NCBI GenBank assembly: GCA_963575745.1
Contig: CAUYUJ010014359.1
Location: 77,501-141,500 of the forward strand
Origin: Prorocentrum cordatum
Taxonomy: Eukaryota > Sar > Dinophyceae > Prorocentrales > Prorocentraceae
Length of the DNA: 64,000 bases
Reading direction: 5' to 3'
The notes beneath the pieces were generated by a model that saw only the letters and a list, made by a program, of their open reading frames with translations, was not told where the DNA came from and made no database searches. Shown one piece after another: positions 34,001 through 43,015 of this stretch (position 1 is the stretch's first letter; each line of letters begins with the position of its first letter). The position numbers and the translations under genes were made by a program.

Positions 34001-36765
34001 TTACTCAGTACAGCCATATGCTGAGGAACTGCGACTGCCCCGCCGTGCGCCCATACTCGTTCGAGCGGGCCTGGCGGCTTCGGTGCGCGGAGATCCACGT
34101 GTTGGCAGCGCGCGCAGACTCCAGGAGCCGCCTTGCCCGCAAGAGGCTCGTGCTCGCGGACACGACCCTCTTCTCCGAGGTGAAAGAGCCCCGGGCGAAC
34201 CTCGAGGAGGGCGAGCTGGTGCTCCTCAGCCTAGCGCACTTCGCAAGGTCCCAGCTGGCGCGGCGCATGCCAGCGGAGGCGGCACGGCGCATCCTCGCCT
34301 TCAGTGACCACCACTGCCGGTGGCACGAGGAACAGTGCACCCTGGCGGAGTTCTGCGCGCACGTGGCGCGAGACGTGCTGGCGCACGTGGACCTCGCGGC
34401 GGAGGCGCGGGTTAAGCCTCGGCCAGCAACGACTGCACACCTCGAGGCGGATGAAGACTCCGCGAGCGATGCCGAAGGGCTCAAGGGGCGAGTCCCGCTG
34501 GAGCTCGTTGACGTGGGTGGAGGCGGCGGCAGCGACGTAGAGGAGGACGTGGAGGACGCCGAGATTACCGAGATCTCCCGGTTTCCGCTGCGGGACCACG
34601 TCAGAGCAACCGAGCTGGCCCTACAGCAAGACCAACTGCAGCGCTTGGACCAGAAGGGCCGCCTCAGCTACGCCGATAAGCAGTTGAAGAACCTCGACCG
34701 AGCGTACAGCGGCATGCTGCAGCCCAGCTTTGCACTGCCAGCCAGCAGCGGCGCGCGGGAACATCAGGGCACGCGGCTGGACGAGACCTTTTCTGACATG
34801 CTCGCCCTACAGCGGCAAAGCATTGCGCTCCAAAAGAAGCAAGCGAGCCCGGATGGAGAGATCTTGCCCGATGCTGCGGACGACTGGCTCCCCAGCGGTG
34901 CTCCTCAGCCTGCTGCCGAGGACGCCCAACCAGAACTCGTTCCGCAGCTCTTGGCCATGCAGGGCCCGGCGGCTGTTGCGTGGAAGCTCGTCACTGATGC
35001 CCACTGCACGGAGGAGCAGATTGACGCGGTGGCGTTGTTTGCGTTGTCTCTGCAGAAACGATTTGACGGCAGACCAGACAAGACAACGCATCTCCTCCCC
35101 GTGGCGTCCGCGACAGGCAACCACAGAGCGATCTGGCTCGGTGGAGGCGGTGTCGGCAAGACGCGCACCCTCTCCAAAGTGGTGGAGCCGATGGCCATCA
35201 CTTACTTCGGCGAGCAGGGGTACCTCGGCAAAGCGCAGTCCAACCACGCCGCACACAACCTCGGCCCGCGCGGCAGGACCATGCATTCCTCCAATGGCCT
35301 GCTCATGTCGGATTCCATGCAGACAGCCAGGCTGCGCCTGACCCCACAGACGCAGAAAAAGCTGGATCGCCTCACAGGCACACTCGGCGTCGACGTGATC
35401 GATGAGCTGGGTGCTGTGCCGGGGCCTTTGCTGCATGCAGATGCACTGCGCACGACCTACGGCAGGGCGTTGCGCTACAACCTGGACCCCACGAAGTACA
35501 TGCGCCCGCAGGAGACGTGGGGACGCATGCCTGTGAAGATCTTGTGCGGAGACTTCTACCAGTTGCCGCCAGTCCCCGCCACCGCTTCCCTGCTGGCGCC
35601 TCACGCGGGCCAATCCTACGAACACCAACAGGGTAGGAAGTTGCTCGCCGACATCGAGTACGTCATCGATTTCGTGCAGATGCAGCGCTTTACAGACCCG
35701 TTGCAACTCGAGGTTCTCCACGCCATGAGAACTCCAGGCGGAAAAAAGATCTCTGACGAGAGCTGGCAGGCGATCGTCAAAACAGAGGTCGTTAGCTCTA
35801 GCGGTGCTGCTCAGCCTGCTGCCAGCAGCAGCCAAGCCGCTCAGCCACCTCAGTGGGACCCTCGGTTGCGTGCAGCACGAGGCTGGTACGAGTCGGCCTA
35901 TGAGTGGCGCATCGTCTCTTACGCCATGCATGCACAGGCCAAGCTTGATGCGCACGATGCTGGCCAGCTGCTCTTTTACGTCCCAGCAATCGACAGACCA
36001 GCTGCGCGCCTCGCGAAGCCTGATTACGACGAGATGCGCGCGGAGCCCAACATCGGCGCTACCGCAAAAATGCCGGGGCTGCTGCCGCTCTTCGTTGGCA
36101 TGGAGGTCATCCTGACAGAATCCGTCTTGCCGCCGAAGTATGTCCGTGGCGCGCCAGGCAAAGTGGTAGGCATAGAGCTGCACGCTCTGGAGCCTCCGGT
36201 GGAGGGCCGCCCGTCCATTGTCTCGGACGGCGTGGTCGTACTCTACTACATGCCAAAGGCCGTCTATGTCAAGATCGATGACAGCGATGAACTTTTCTTG
36301 AAGGCCGCGCCGGTGACAGCTAACAGTGCTTCTCAGCCTGCCGGCCCCGACCTGCGCGGAGTGCTCGCGATCACCCCGCAGGCGCGCCCCTGGAAGTTCA
36401 AAGCGAAGACAGGTGGCCCGGCCATCGCGGTGTCCAGGACGCAGTTGACCGTGCTGCCCAAAAAGCAGGGGACTCTGCATGGCGTCCAGGGCAAGACGAC
36501 GGACCCAGGCTTCATCGTGCACTGGACGTTTCCGCCTGGACTCAAGAAGGAGTCCATTTGGCTTGCCTACTACGTCAGCCTGTCGCGCCCCAGAAGCTTC
36601 AACCAACTCTTGAGCCACGGCTTGCCTGACCGGAACATCATCGAATCCGGCCCCCCGGAACAGATCGCCAAGGCCTTTGCCGAGCTCTTCACGGACAAGA
36701 TTGCCGCGACGAAGATCGCTTGCGCGAAGGCCCGACAGCAACTGGGATGGCCTGCGCGAGCTTGA
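31021..36765 (+). CDS. Helitron Rep nuclease plus Pif1-type helicase exon, intact copy 2
   Basis: 1,914 codons. Key parts in joined-protein numbering: Helitron-like N core ~1183 ([15 protein letters not shown]); HUH motif T-H-G-H at ~1330 (CAC codon 31870-31872, His present); Cys/His cluster ~1532-1570; catalytic two-tyrosine motif YITKYQGK at ~1741-1748; Pif1 Walker A GGGGVGKT ~2420; DE box ~2507; GDFYQLPPV ~2556; HGVQGKT ~2866; YVSLSR ~2897. Together these give the Rep plus superfamily-1 helicase that defines Helitrons, expected to cut one strand, hold it covalently and unwind. All named motifs are intact, so this copy could be active. Seven in-frame GA(S/P/A)QPA-type motifs lie in linkers (31570, 32311, 32857, 33595, 34897, 35803, 36325). 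Confidence 0.82.
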   Translation, partial: VARRLINLEELEYSLATDEEPYEAACQSRFSSPELIAVFGDVIRRLRLLKGTRAAIGRKGFGTDLQTLSEASAEDFMEALNIAKPADCIGSAISRPGMPAKVKTALRTLLLSTSDVPGTEGRKTALRFNGHGNNLKFGAASFFVTPNFADTYSPLVLQLHEGPGKRSHLDIRGGAVGAVARAGGASQPAGPDLRSPAPTMPSLERMHQIVAADPRAQAKFFLLMTELHYRYIIGLERLFVGRTTLARQAVTTEDDVAASLQPCVAPGTTDVQAPFEAQGRGFTHGHGKGHSVIGPTMAWLRSAVVGGLRAAARELRTALLSTAETVQYEAANEPARQLGLPDVAPEPFTARQQRQSRMDGGEEEDGTLRDEVPLGPPVEQPHLVEERARAAAENRMPAIGAAAYRGLPLTGAFQSTFPSYRQRTSFGQLGGAPQPAMAASHASLFQTNEDGAIQEVLKPDGSPASVEEITADAEAWAVAFSHDFFCNICSNHEHDCTETCVKYVKKKLEAKESLRSNRTPSCRFWFFRIQQLCLAGRTKRVRRRGKPLVRTPFIDFSDDRNQRCRCQVKRDQPFRSSSNDVSQVTSRCNVDFQFLMCAPDESAEAAKVLQPGGAPQPAQDGLPAAAPAQLAKRRRLTKKTASMKNPESAIALRSSKQLGGRKKWLYGCGSLHPTDASVVESFQAAFQKAFSMDFYITKYQGKMMESMTPLFQSMLTGMQRLEQQERDEKEEEARKVLSEGGADGEDQTLAKRGRTREDLARRARRVCIRLASMANRCFWLSTTEVAVHVLTGGDCLQSHHNVRLFTRQLQWACQQCKRLLNHEGSGGETHNDQVPIQAVRIQIPDPDNEEEDAAGDTSGAPQPPGDTPAGDEQGGGAECEDMRVCTTSTNTADDYAHRGPRLQTMPYYVYRMYVRRVLKPSRVKASGPRFFAFDSHYVLAPRYMQEVQLTRSHVPTIDGFQCPTWAQDPEQNSLFKALLFTPWACECPLSCGCVTQYSHMLRNCDCPAVRPYSFERAWRLRCAEIHVLAARADSRSRLARKRLVLADTTLFSEVKEPRANLEEGELVLLSLAHFARSQLARRMPAEAARRILAFSDHHCRWHEEQCTLAEFCAHVARDVLAHVDLAAEARVKPRPATTAHLEADEDSASDAEGLKGRVPLELVDVGGGGGSDVEEDVEDAEITEISRFPLRDHVRATELALQQDQLQRLDQKGRLSYADKQLKNLDRAYSGMLQPSFALPASSGAREHQGTRLDETFSDMLALQRQSIALQKKQASPDGEILPDAADDWLPSGAPQPAAEDAQPELVPQLLAMQGPAAVAWKLVTDAHCTEEQIDAVALFALSLQKRFDGRPDKTTHLLPVASATGNHRAIWLGGGGVGKTRTLSKVVEPMAITYFGEQGYLGKAQSNHAAHNLGPRGRTMHSSNGLLMSDSMQTARLRLTPQTQKKLDRLTGTLGVDVIDELGAVPGPLLHADALRTTYGRALRYNLDPTKYMRPQETWGRMPVKILCGDFYQLPPVPATASLLAPHAGQSYEHQQGRKLLADIEYVIDFVQMQRFTDPLQLEVLHAMRTPGGKKISDESWQAIVKTEVVSSSGAAQPAASSSQAAQPPQWDPRLRAARGWYESAYEWRIVSYAMHAQAKLDAHDAGQLLFYVPAIDRPAARLAKPDYDEMRAEPNIGATAKMPGLLPLFVGMEVILTESVLPPKYVRGAPGKVVGIELHALEPPVEGRPSIVSDGVVVLYYMPKAVYVKIDDSDELFLKAAPVTANSASQPAGPDLRGVLAITPQARPWKFKAKTGGPAIAVSRTQLTVLPKKQGTLHGVQGKTTDPGFIVHWTFPPGLKKESIWLAYYVSLSRPRSFNQLLSHGLPDRNIIESGPPEQIAKAFAELFTDKIAATKIACAKARQQLGWPARA

Positions 36766-37330
36766 GGAGTCATGAGATGCAGGTTGCGTTGTGGCGGTCC
36801 TGTTCAGTCTGTCCGTCTGCATTCGCGTGGTGCTTCTCAGCCTGCATGCGCGTGGTGCTTCTCAGCCTGCGCTCGTGTGCAGCTGTGCGCGGTGAGCCTG
36901 CACGTGTCGCGGACACGTTCTGGATCAGGACGGGGGGGTCCGAGCCCGAGATGGAATGCTAGCGCTCTGCAGTACAAGTGCTTTTCAGCATGCGACATCC
37001 TGCGGTGCTTCTCAGCCTGCAGGGTTCGCAGCGTGCGGTTTCGATGCATTCCTTTTCAGTATGCGAGTTCCTGCGGTGAGCTCCGTAGCTCCGTTCCGTA
37101 AACATCTTCCAAGAGCCGCTCGCAAACTTTTGCAGCTGGCGGTCTGCAGACGTAGTCTGTCTCAGCATGCGAGCTCCCGCGCGCTTCGCCGGCTTTTGCT
37201 GCGCGGACAATTTTCTCACACACGTCAGCGCCGTTTGTAGGCGTCAGAAAAACATGTAGACATTCACGAAGGGCTCAGTCTCTATATCGTCACATCATTA
37301 CATACGCAGTCGTCGAACACATCGGTGTAC
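36766..37330. other. Downstream flank of Helitron copy 2
   Basis: Contains motif copies at 36829, 36854 and 37004 plus decayed ones, then about 100 bp of lower-GC sequence (37240-37340). The Helitron right end should lie here or slightly beyond, but I find no convincing CTRR end with a hairpin. CTAG occurs at 36959 and 37350 without the expected T after it. Confidence 0.45.
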
Positions 37331-37606
37331 ATTCAGCGCTTTGTCCTTCTAGCTGGGTCGCTTCGTGCTGAGGCTGAGGCTGATGCAGGCTGAGGGAATG
37401 CTGCCAGATATGCTCCTACACATGGCTGTTCGGTTGCTTTGCCGGGATAATTTTCTACAGGCTTACGCCATATCCGCCGACCCCTTCTGTGAGTGGTGCG
37501 AGGCCAGGAGTTTCTGGCCAGCGGCGTCGGGGTGTCCTTCTGGGAGGTCGGCCTTTCGACCCGCAACCAAGTGGAGGACCACCGGAAGACGAAATGAACA
37601 AGAGTA

Positions 37607-37810
37607 GTGTGCGGAAGCTGTGATCAGCGAGGCGTCAGCGCGAAAAATGTGGCAGATGAGTCGAAACGGGTGAAGAGGCTGTTGACGTTCGCAGCGCGCA
37701 CGAAAAAGTTTGCGCGGCAGCAGCACCGTAGCGCCGAGCAAGATCGTGAACACGTCGCGAGGAAGAGCAAGGCTGTATGCGCGGAGTGCATTGCAGTTGG
37801 CCTAACGGCT
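37607..37810 (+). pseudogene. Possible fragment of a Cys-pair (zinc-binding) protein
   Basis: The plus frame encodes CGSC near the start, a basic stretch (KRLLTFAARTKKFARQQ) and AVCAECIAVGLTARNTEAS. The spacing of two C-x2-C pairs resembles Cys-pair domains I associate with dinoflagellate proteins, but the frame runs straight into the TTGGGGCC repeat and has no further partner. Treat it as a fragment at best. Confidence 0.2.
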
Positions 37811-37819
37811 CGCAATACG

Positions 37820-39450
37820 GAGGCGTCTGGGGGTCTTTGGGGGGCCTCCTGGGGGCCTCTTGGGAGCTCCTTGGGGCGTCTTGGCGGCCTCTTGGGGGCC
37901 TCTGGCGGCCTCTTGGGACACTCTTGGGGCCCCCTGGGTCTCGTGGGGGCGGAAAGCTAGATTTTGAATTGTTGGTTGCCCTCGTGGGCCCCTCTTGGTG
38001 CCGTCTTGGAGCCTTCTTGGGCCGTCTTGGGACCTCGTGGACCGCCTTGGGGCCATCTCGGGCCGTCGTGGGGCCGTCTTGGGGGCCTCTCGGGCCGTCT
38101 TGGGGCGGTCTTCGGGGCCTCTTGGGCCGTCTTGGAGCGTCGGAAAGCCCAAAAGGCGAATTTGTAAAACATATACGTTTCGCGAAGGGAACGGGCCAAT
38201 TTTTGCGTCTAGGGACCCTTTTGGGGCGCATCTTGGAGGCCCCTTGGGGGCGTCTTGGGCCATCTGGGGGCCATCTCGGGTGTCTTTGATCGCTCTTGGG
38301 TCGTCTGGGACCATGTTGAGCTCTCGTGGAAGCCACTTGGGGCGCTCCTGGAGCGCTCTTGGGGCCGTCTTCGGGGCTCTCTTGGGCTGTCTTCGGCGCC
38401 TCTGGGGCCGTCCTGGGGCCCTCCTGGGCTGTCTTGGGGCCTTCTAGGAGGCTTCTTGGACCGTCTTGGGGCGGTCTTGGGGGCCTCCTGGGCCGTCTGG
38501 GAGCGTCGGAAAGCCCAAAAGGCGAATGTGTGAAACATGTACGTTTTACGAGGGGAACGGTCCAATTTTTGCGTCTAGAGGCCCTCTTGGGGCGCATTTT
38601 GGATGCCTCTTGGGGCCTCTTGGGGGCATCTTGGGCCGTCTGGAGGCCATCTTCGGTGTTTTTGATCGCTCTTGGACCGTCCGGGACCATATTGAGCTCT
38701 CTTGGAGGCCACTTGGAGCGCTCCTGGAGCGCTCTTGGGGCCGTCTTCGGGGCCCTCTTGGGCCGTCTTGGACGCCTGTTGGGCCGTCTTGGGGCCCTCT
38801 TGGGCTATCTTGGGTCCCTCTTGGAGGCTTCTTGGGCCGTCTTGGGGTGGTCTTGGGGGCCTCTTGAGCCGTCTGGGAGCATCGGACAACCCAGAAGGCG
38901 AATCTGTGACAATTGCACGTTTTACGCAGGAAGTGGGCCAATTTTTGCGTCTATGGACACTTTTGGGACGCATCTTGGAGGCCTGTTGGGGCCTCGTGGG
39001 GACTTCTTGTGCCGTCTAGGAGGCCTCTTAGCCCGTATTTGGGCCATCTTGGGCGTCTTGGAGTGTTCGTTTGGCGTCTCGGGGCGCTCGTGGGCCGTCT
39101 TGGAGGCCTCTTGGGGCTTTCTTGGGCCGTCGCGTGGGCCCGTTTGTGCGGTTTTGGTCCGTTTGGGGACCTTCTGCTCCCCCGTGACGCGTTCGGCGGT
39201 GGGTGCCCCAGGGCTGGGGGGGTCAAATCTCCGGTTTAGGGTCCCTGGGGGGGGTTATGGGGGGGGGGAACTATCTCACACGCCTCGAGACCCACAAGGG
39301 GTCGGCGGATTTAGTTCATTTTGCAAGGGGTTGGGGGGCCGCTTGGGCGCGTCATTTGGACCTCTTGGGGGGTCTTGGAGGCTTCTTGGGGGCTCTTGGG
39401 TGCCTCTTGGGTGCCTCTTGGGATCCTATCGGGGATGGCGCACGCTTGCT
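37820..39450. repeat. TTGGGGCC-type minisatellite with ~370-bp higher-order unit
   Basis: Short units such as CTCTTGGGCCGTCTTGGGG fill the region. A longer unit is visible through a conserved, less repetitive segment (GGCGAAT...ACGTTT...CCAATTTTTGCGTCTA): CCAATTTTTG occurs at 38196, 38562 and 38938, so the higher-order period is about 366-376 bp. The Pro/Arg-rich open frames on both strands follow from the repeat and are not called as genes. Confidence 0.85.
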
Positions 39451-39514
39451 GCTTTTCCGGCACCGCGCGGTCGAGCATCGGAACGTAAAGGCGGCGGCCG
39501 AATGTCTCACTCAA

Positions 39515-39960
39515 TCGATATCACAATGGACCCCACTACCGCTTTCACAATCGATCGCACTCGATCGATCAAACTATCGATCTCGCTCGATCGATCTCAC
39601 AAGCAATGTTGTTATCGGTCTCGCTATCGATCTCACCATCGATCTCACTATCGATCTCTCTATCGATCTCACAAGCGATGTCGTTATCGGTCTCACGATC
39701 GATGGGACCATCGATCCCACCATCGATCTCACTATATCGATCACGCTGTCGATATCATTCGATCGATTTCACTCTGGATCTCGCTATCGGTTCCACTAAC
39801 GGTCACTAGCGATCTCCCTATCGATATCATTCGATCGCAAAATCGATAGCACTATTAATATCACTATCGATCTCAGTATCGATCTCACGATCGATCTCAC
39901 TATCGGTCACACTATCGATCTCACCATCGATATCACAATCGATTTCGTCATCGGTCTCAC
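39515..39960. repeat. ATCGAT satellite, inverted relative of the left satellites
   Basis: Units such as TATCGATCTCAC, the exact reverse complement of the GTGAGATCGATA units at 2981-3240 and 21305-21564. Confidence 0.88.
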
Positions 39961-39969
39961 GATCGTTTT

Positions 39970-40240
39970 CGCACCAGCGGGACACCGGGACACCGGCGGG
40001 ACACCGGCGGGACACCAGCGGGACACCGGCGGGACACCGCGCGCCACCGCTTGCCGGAGGGAGAATAATTTGGTCCAGCCGGGGCCCAGCCACAAGCGGG
40101 ACACCAGCGGGACACCGCGCGCCACCGCTTGCCGGAGGGAGAATCATTTGGTCCAGCCGCGCCTCAGCCACAGGAAACTTTCCTCTCGCCCGCCCACGCA
40201 TCTTCGCCTCGCCCGCACGCACGGCATGCACGAACACGCA
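39970..40240 (-). repeat. GGTGTCCCG repeats and block R in inverted orientation
   Basis: CGGGACACC units at 39975-40035 and 40090-40120 are followed by a reverse-complement relative of block R (661-1000). The minus-strand frame starting at 40237 shows RAGEAKMRGRARG...AEARLDQ, similar to the plus-strand peptide at 828. The 2 kb GAT expansion that sits next to GGTGTCCCG on the left is absent here. Confidence 0.8.
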
Positions 40241-40242
40241 AC

Positions 40243-40660
40243 CGAGGAGGAGGAGGAGGAGGAGGAGGAGGAGGAGGAGGAGGAGGAGGAGGCGGAGGAG
40301 GAGGAGGAGGAGGAGGAGGAGGAGGAGGAGGAGGAGGATGAGAGGAGGAGGAGGAGGAGGATGGCACGGCAGGAGGAGAACGCGCGAGGATGGCAGAACG
40401 GGGGTGGCAGGACGGAGGACGGTGGAAGGAGGACGAGGGGTACCTGCAGATGGAGGAAAAGGAGGTGGAGGAGGAGGATGAGGAGGAGCTGGAGGAGGAG
40501 GCGGAGGAGGAGGAAGAGGAGAATGAGGACTGGCAGGACGTGAACATCAAGAGCGGAGGGGACGAGGAGGAGGCCGAGGAGAAGAGAATAAATAGTAGGA
40601 AAGCAGGGACAGGAGCAGGATCACGGGGAGACGAGAAGGAGGAGGAGGAGGAGGAGAAGC
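40243..40660. repeat. GAG array and purine-rich decay
   Basis: Pure GAG at about 40243-40345, then degraded purine-rich sequence to about 40660. Open frames of Glu or Arg are artefacts. Confidence 0.85.
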
Positions 40661-40904
40661 CGGAGAGAAATCGAGGAAGGACAGGTGACCCCTGCAGCTG
40701 ATAAATTTGATGCTCCAGCCGATCCGCTTGCTCCTCTCCTGTCCGAGCTCGCATTCGCAATCGGTCAGTCTGCGCTAGAACCTAAGCGCGCACGAAGCGC
40801 GCGTGGTCTAGTTGATGTATATATATATATACATATCATACACATGTTTTTTGGATGAGGGGGAGGGGCCGCCTGGGTCGCTCTCGTGGCCACAGCTGGA
40901 TTTG
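40661..40904. other. No gene seen; TATATA microsatellite
   Basis: Mixed sequence with a TATATATATATATACATATCATACAC-like tract at about 40815-40845. Confidence 0.6.
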
Positions 40905-41480
40905 CTTCGGAATACTGGGCGGAACGCGCCCCAGGAGATGCAGTGGCCGATTTTGAGGTGGAGGCCAGGGACTCTGGCGCCACGACCTCGTGATGGTTGT
41001 TTTTCATTTTTTAGGGCCTTTGGAGACGGTCAGCGGGCACCAGGAATACCAAAGACAAATCGTCTCGGGGCTCAAGGGACGGGGGTCAGTGGAAATGGGG
41101 CTCGTCCGAGCGCCGGATCTTGCAGGAGCCTGCAGAGCCTGACTGACCCGGGCTTGGACTGACCTGGGTCAGTTGTTCCGGAGAAGCGTCGGAGATCCAG
41201 GGGGCAGCGGCTCGAACAAGAGTCGGGTCATCAGAGGTCAGGCTGGGGCGCTGTCAGAAGACGACGGCGACAAGCCACGGGCGACGAAGATACCCTATAC
41301 CCATGCTCCTCGCGGTGGAGATACCGTGGCGCTACCCGTAGGCACGCGATCACACGGATGTGTTCAGTGCGGGGCATCCGCGCAAAGCTGTCCTGTATCC
41401 GCGGGGGTCGCTGTCGAGGGGTCTGGACCGCGAGACCTTGGATCTGCAGATGCTTTCTGCCCGCGGACATGGAATACGAG
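40905..41480 (+). repeat. Dispersed repeat family B, member 1
   Basis: The left part (GGCCGATTTTGAGGTGGAGG at about 40951) matches 49526-49545. The right part carries the GTGCGGGGCATCCGCG core near 41369 and CCGCGAGAC near 41428, shared with members at 49740-49900, 53750-53950 and (inverted) 59715-59870. No gene is supported. Confidence 0.6.
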
Positions 41481-42255
41481 ACCATGGTGGTGGTGTGCAC
41501 GGAATGGCACGGGCAAGTTGCATAACGCACAATCGGCGACGATTAACGACCAGAGGGCCGAAGCAGAGCGGAACGACTAGACGGTTGATCCATCTGATGG
41601 TGATGACGATGATGTCCATGGTTGCTACGGTGATGGCGATGCAAGCAATTGTGCAACTGATGGCCACGATGGTGGTGATAGTAGTGGCAGGCTCACGGTG
41701 GTTCGAGGAAGAGGAGCACGCGAATGTTGAGACAATGGAAGTTTTTGGCATTGATGCAGTTGGCTCCTGAGCGACCCGCTTCCGAAATTCCTTTTGTTTT
41801 CTGGTGGGCTGTGACCACCAATGATGGACAACGTTTGATAACCGGCGTCGACATCGTCGAGTTTGGGGGGGTACTTTGTATTTGTCACGCCTGACCCTGT
41901 GCGAGCGGCTTTGAAGGACGCCCCGGTGGACGTGTTGAATTTCTCCGAGGCCTCTATGGACTGTTACCCTTTGACATCTTTCCATCTCTCTCTCTCTCTC
42001 TTTCTCGTTCTGTTCATGTTTGTTCGGTGTCCTGTCCGTCAGCCACTCCTGTACTCCCCCTGGATTTCATGCGGCATGGGGCAAGTCACGGAGCATTTTC
42101 ATATGGGCTTGCTTTTGATGGGACGTTCCTGGCGGCTCCCAGTGCAGTTTTTCTGCTCGTCGCGTCTGGGTCTACAGGCGGCAACGCTGCGAGAGCACAG
42201 TCGATGTTTTAGAGCCCTCAGTGGGGCGCAGCCAGCTGGTGGAGACGTCAGAGAA
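41481..42255. other. No gene recognised
   Basis: Overlapping open frames of 130-260 codons occur on both strands without conserved motifs; the longest (41863-42642) runs into a CTC array. A short (TC)n tract is at 41985-42003. Confidence 0.5.
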
Positions 42256-42257
42256 GC

Positions 42258-42440
42258 CGTCCTCCTCCTCCTGCTCCTCCTCTTCCTGCCCCTCCTCCTC
42301 CTCCTGCTCTTCCTCCTCCTCCTCCTCCTCCTCTTCCTGCTCCTCCTCCTCCTCCTCTTCCTGCGCCTCCTCCTCCTCCTCGTCCTCCTCCTCCTCCTCC
42401 TCTTCCTCCTCCTCCTCCTCCTTCTCCCTCCCCCTCTCTC
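42258..42440. repeat. CTC/TCC polypyrimidine array
   Basis: About 180 bp of CTC triplets with TGC interruptions on the plus strand; a purine array of opposite polarity begins about 330 bp further on (42770). Confidence 0.9.
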
Positions 42441-42764
42441 ACCCCGACTCCGAATCCAGTCAGAACTGGTCCGTGCACGGGACCCCCTCCTGGTGGTATC
42501 GAGGCCCGAACTGATGCCAGAGGACGAAATCGAGGAGCAACTTTGTCGTCGTCGTTCTTTTTATTTGCTTCACCTGGCTTTGTCTCTTCTTTCTCCTGTC
42601 CGGCTGGGTTCTGGTGGCATCCTAGATCGCGCAGCTTCGTGAGGAGGGGGCAGGAGAAGGAGGGGGAGGAGGGGCGGCGGAATTCTGCGTGAAGACTGTG
42701 CGTCTGGCAGCGGTCCTCGTGGGGCGAGCTCTCTCAGGGATAGGGAGGGAGAGAGGGATGATGA
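42441..42764. other. No gene seen between two triplet arrays
   Basis: About 320 bp of mixed sequence without a supported feature. Confidence 0.5.
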
Positions 42765-42770
42765 GGTGGA

Positions 42771-42802
<32 letters not shown>

Positions 42803-42983
42803 AGGCGGAGGAGGAGGAGGAGCAGAGCCAGAGGGATGTGGAGGAGGATGGGGAGGAGGGGGAAGAGGAGGAGAGCCAGAGGGATGTGGAGGAGGAGGAG
42901 GATGAGACGCAGGAGGAGGAGGAGCAGGAGGAGGAGGAGGAGGAAGAGGATGATGGTGATGATGATGATGATGATGATGATGC

Positions 42984-43015
<32 letters not shown>

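Larger units (their letters stand above)
24698..37020 (+). repeat. Dispersed 17-bp motif GGTGCTTCTCAGCCTGC, copy 2 set
   Basis: Matches start at 24698, 26776, 26938, 27432, 28500, 29298, 29331, 30213, 31570, 32311, 32857, 33595, 34897, 35803, 36325, 36829, 36854 and 37004, all plus strand, with the same phase rule in coding sequence as copy 1. Decayed versions (TTTTCAGCATGCGA type) occur at about 36978, 37052 and 37158. I saw none beyond about 37.2 kb. Confidence 0.85.

Noticed and set aside
36940-37360. Helitron 3' terminus (CTRR after a hairpin)
   Set aside because: CTAG strings at 36959 and 37350 lack the expected following T and a clear GC-rich hairpin just before, so no end is called.
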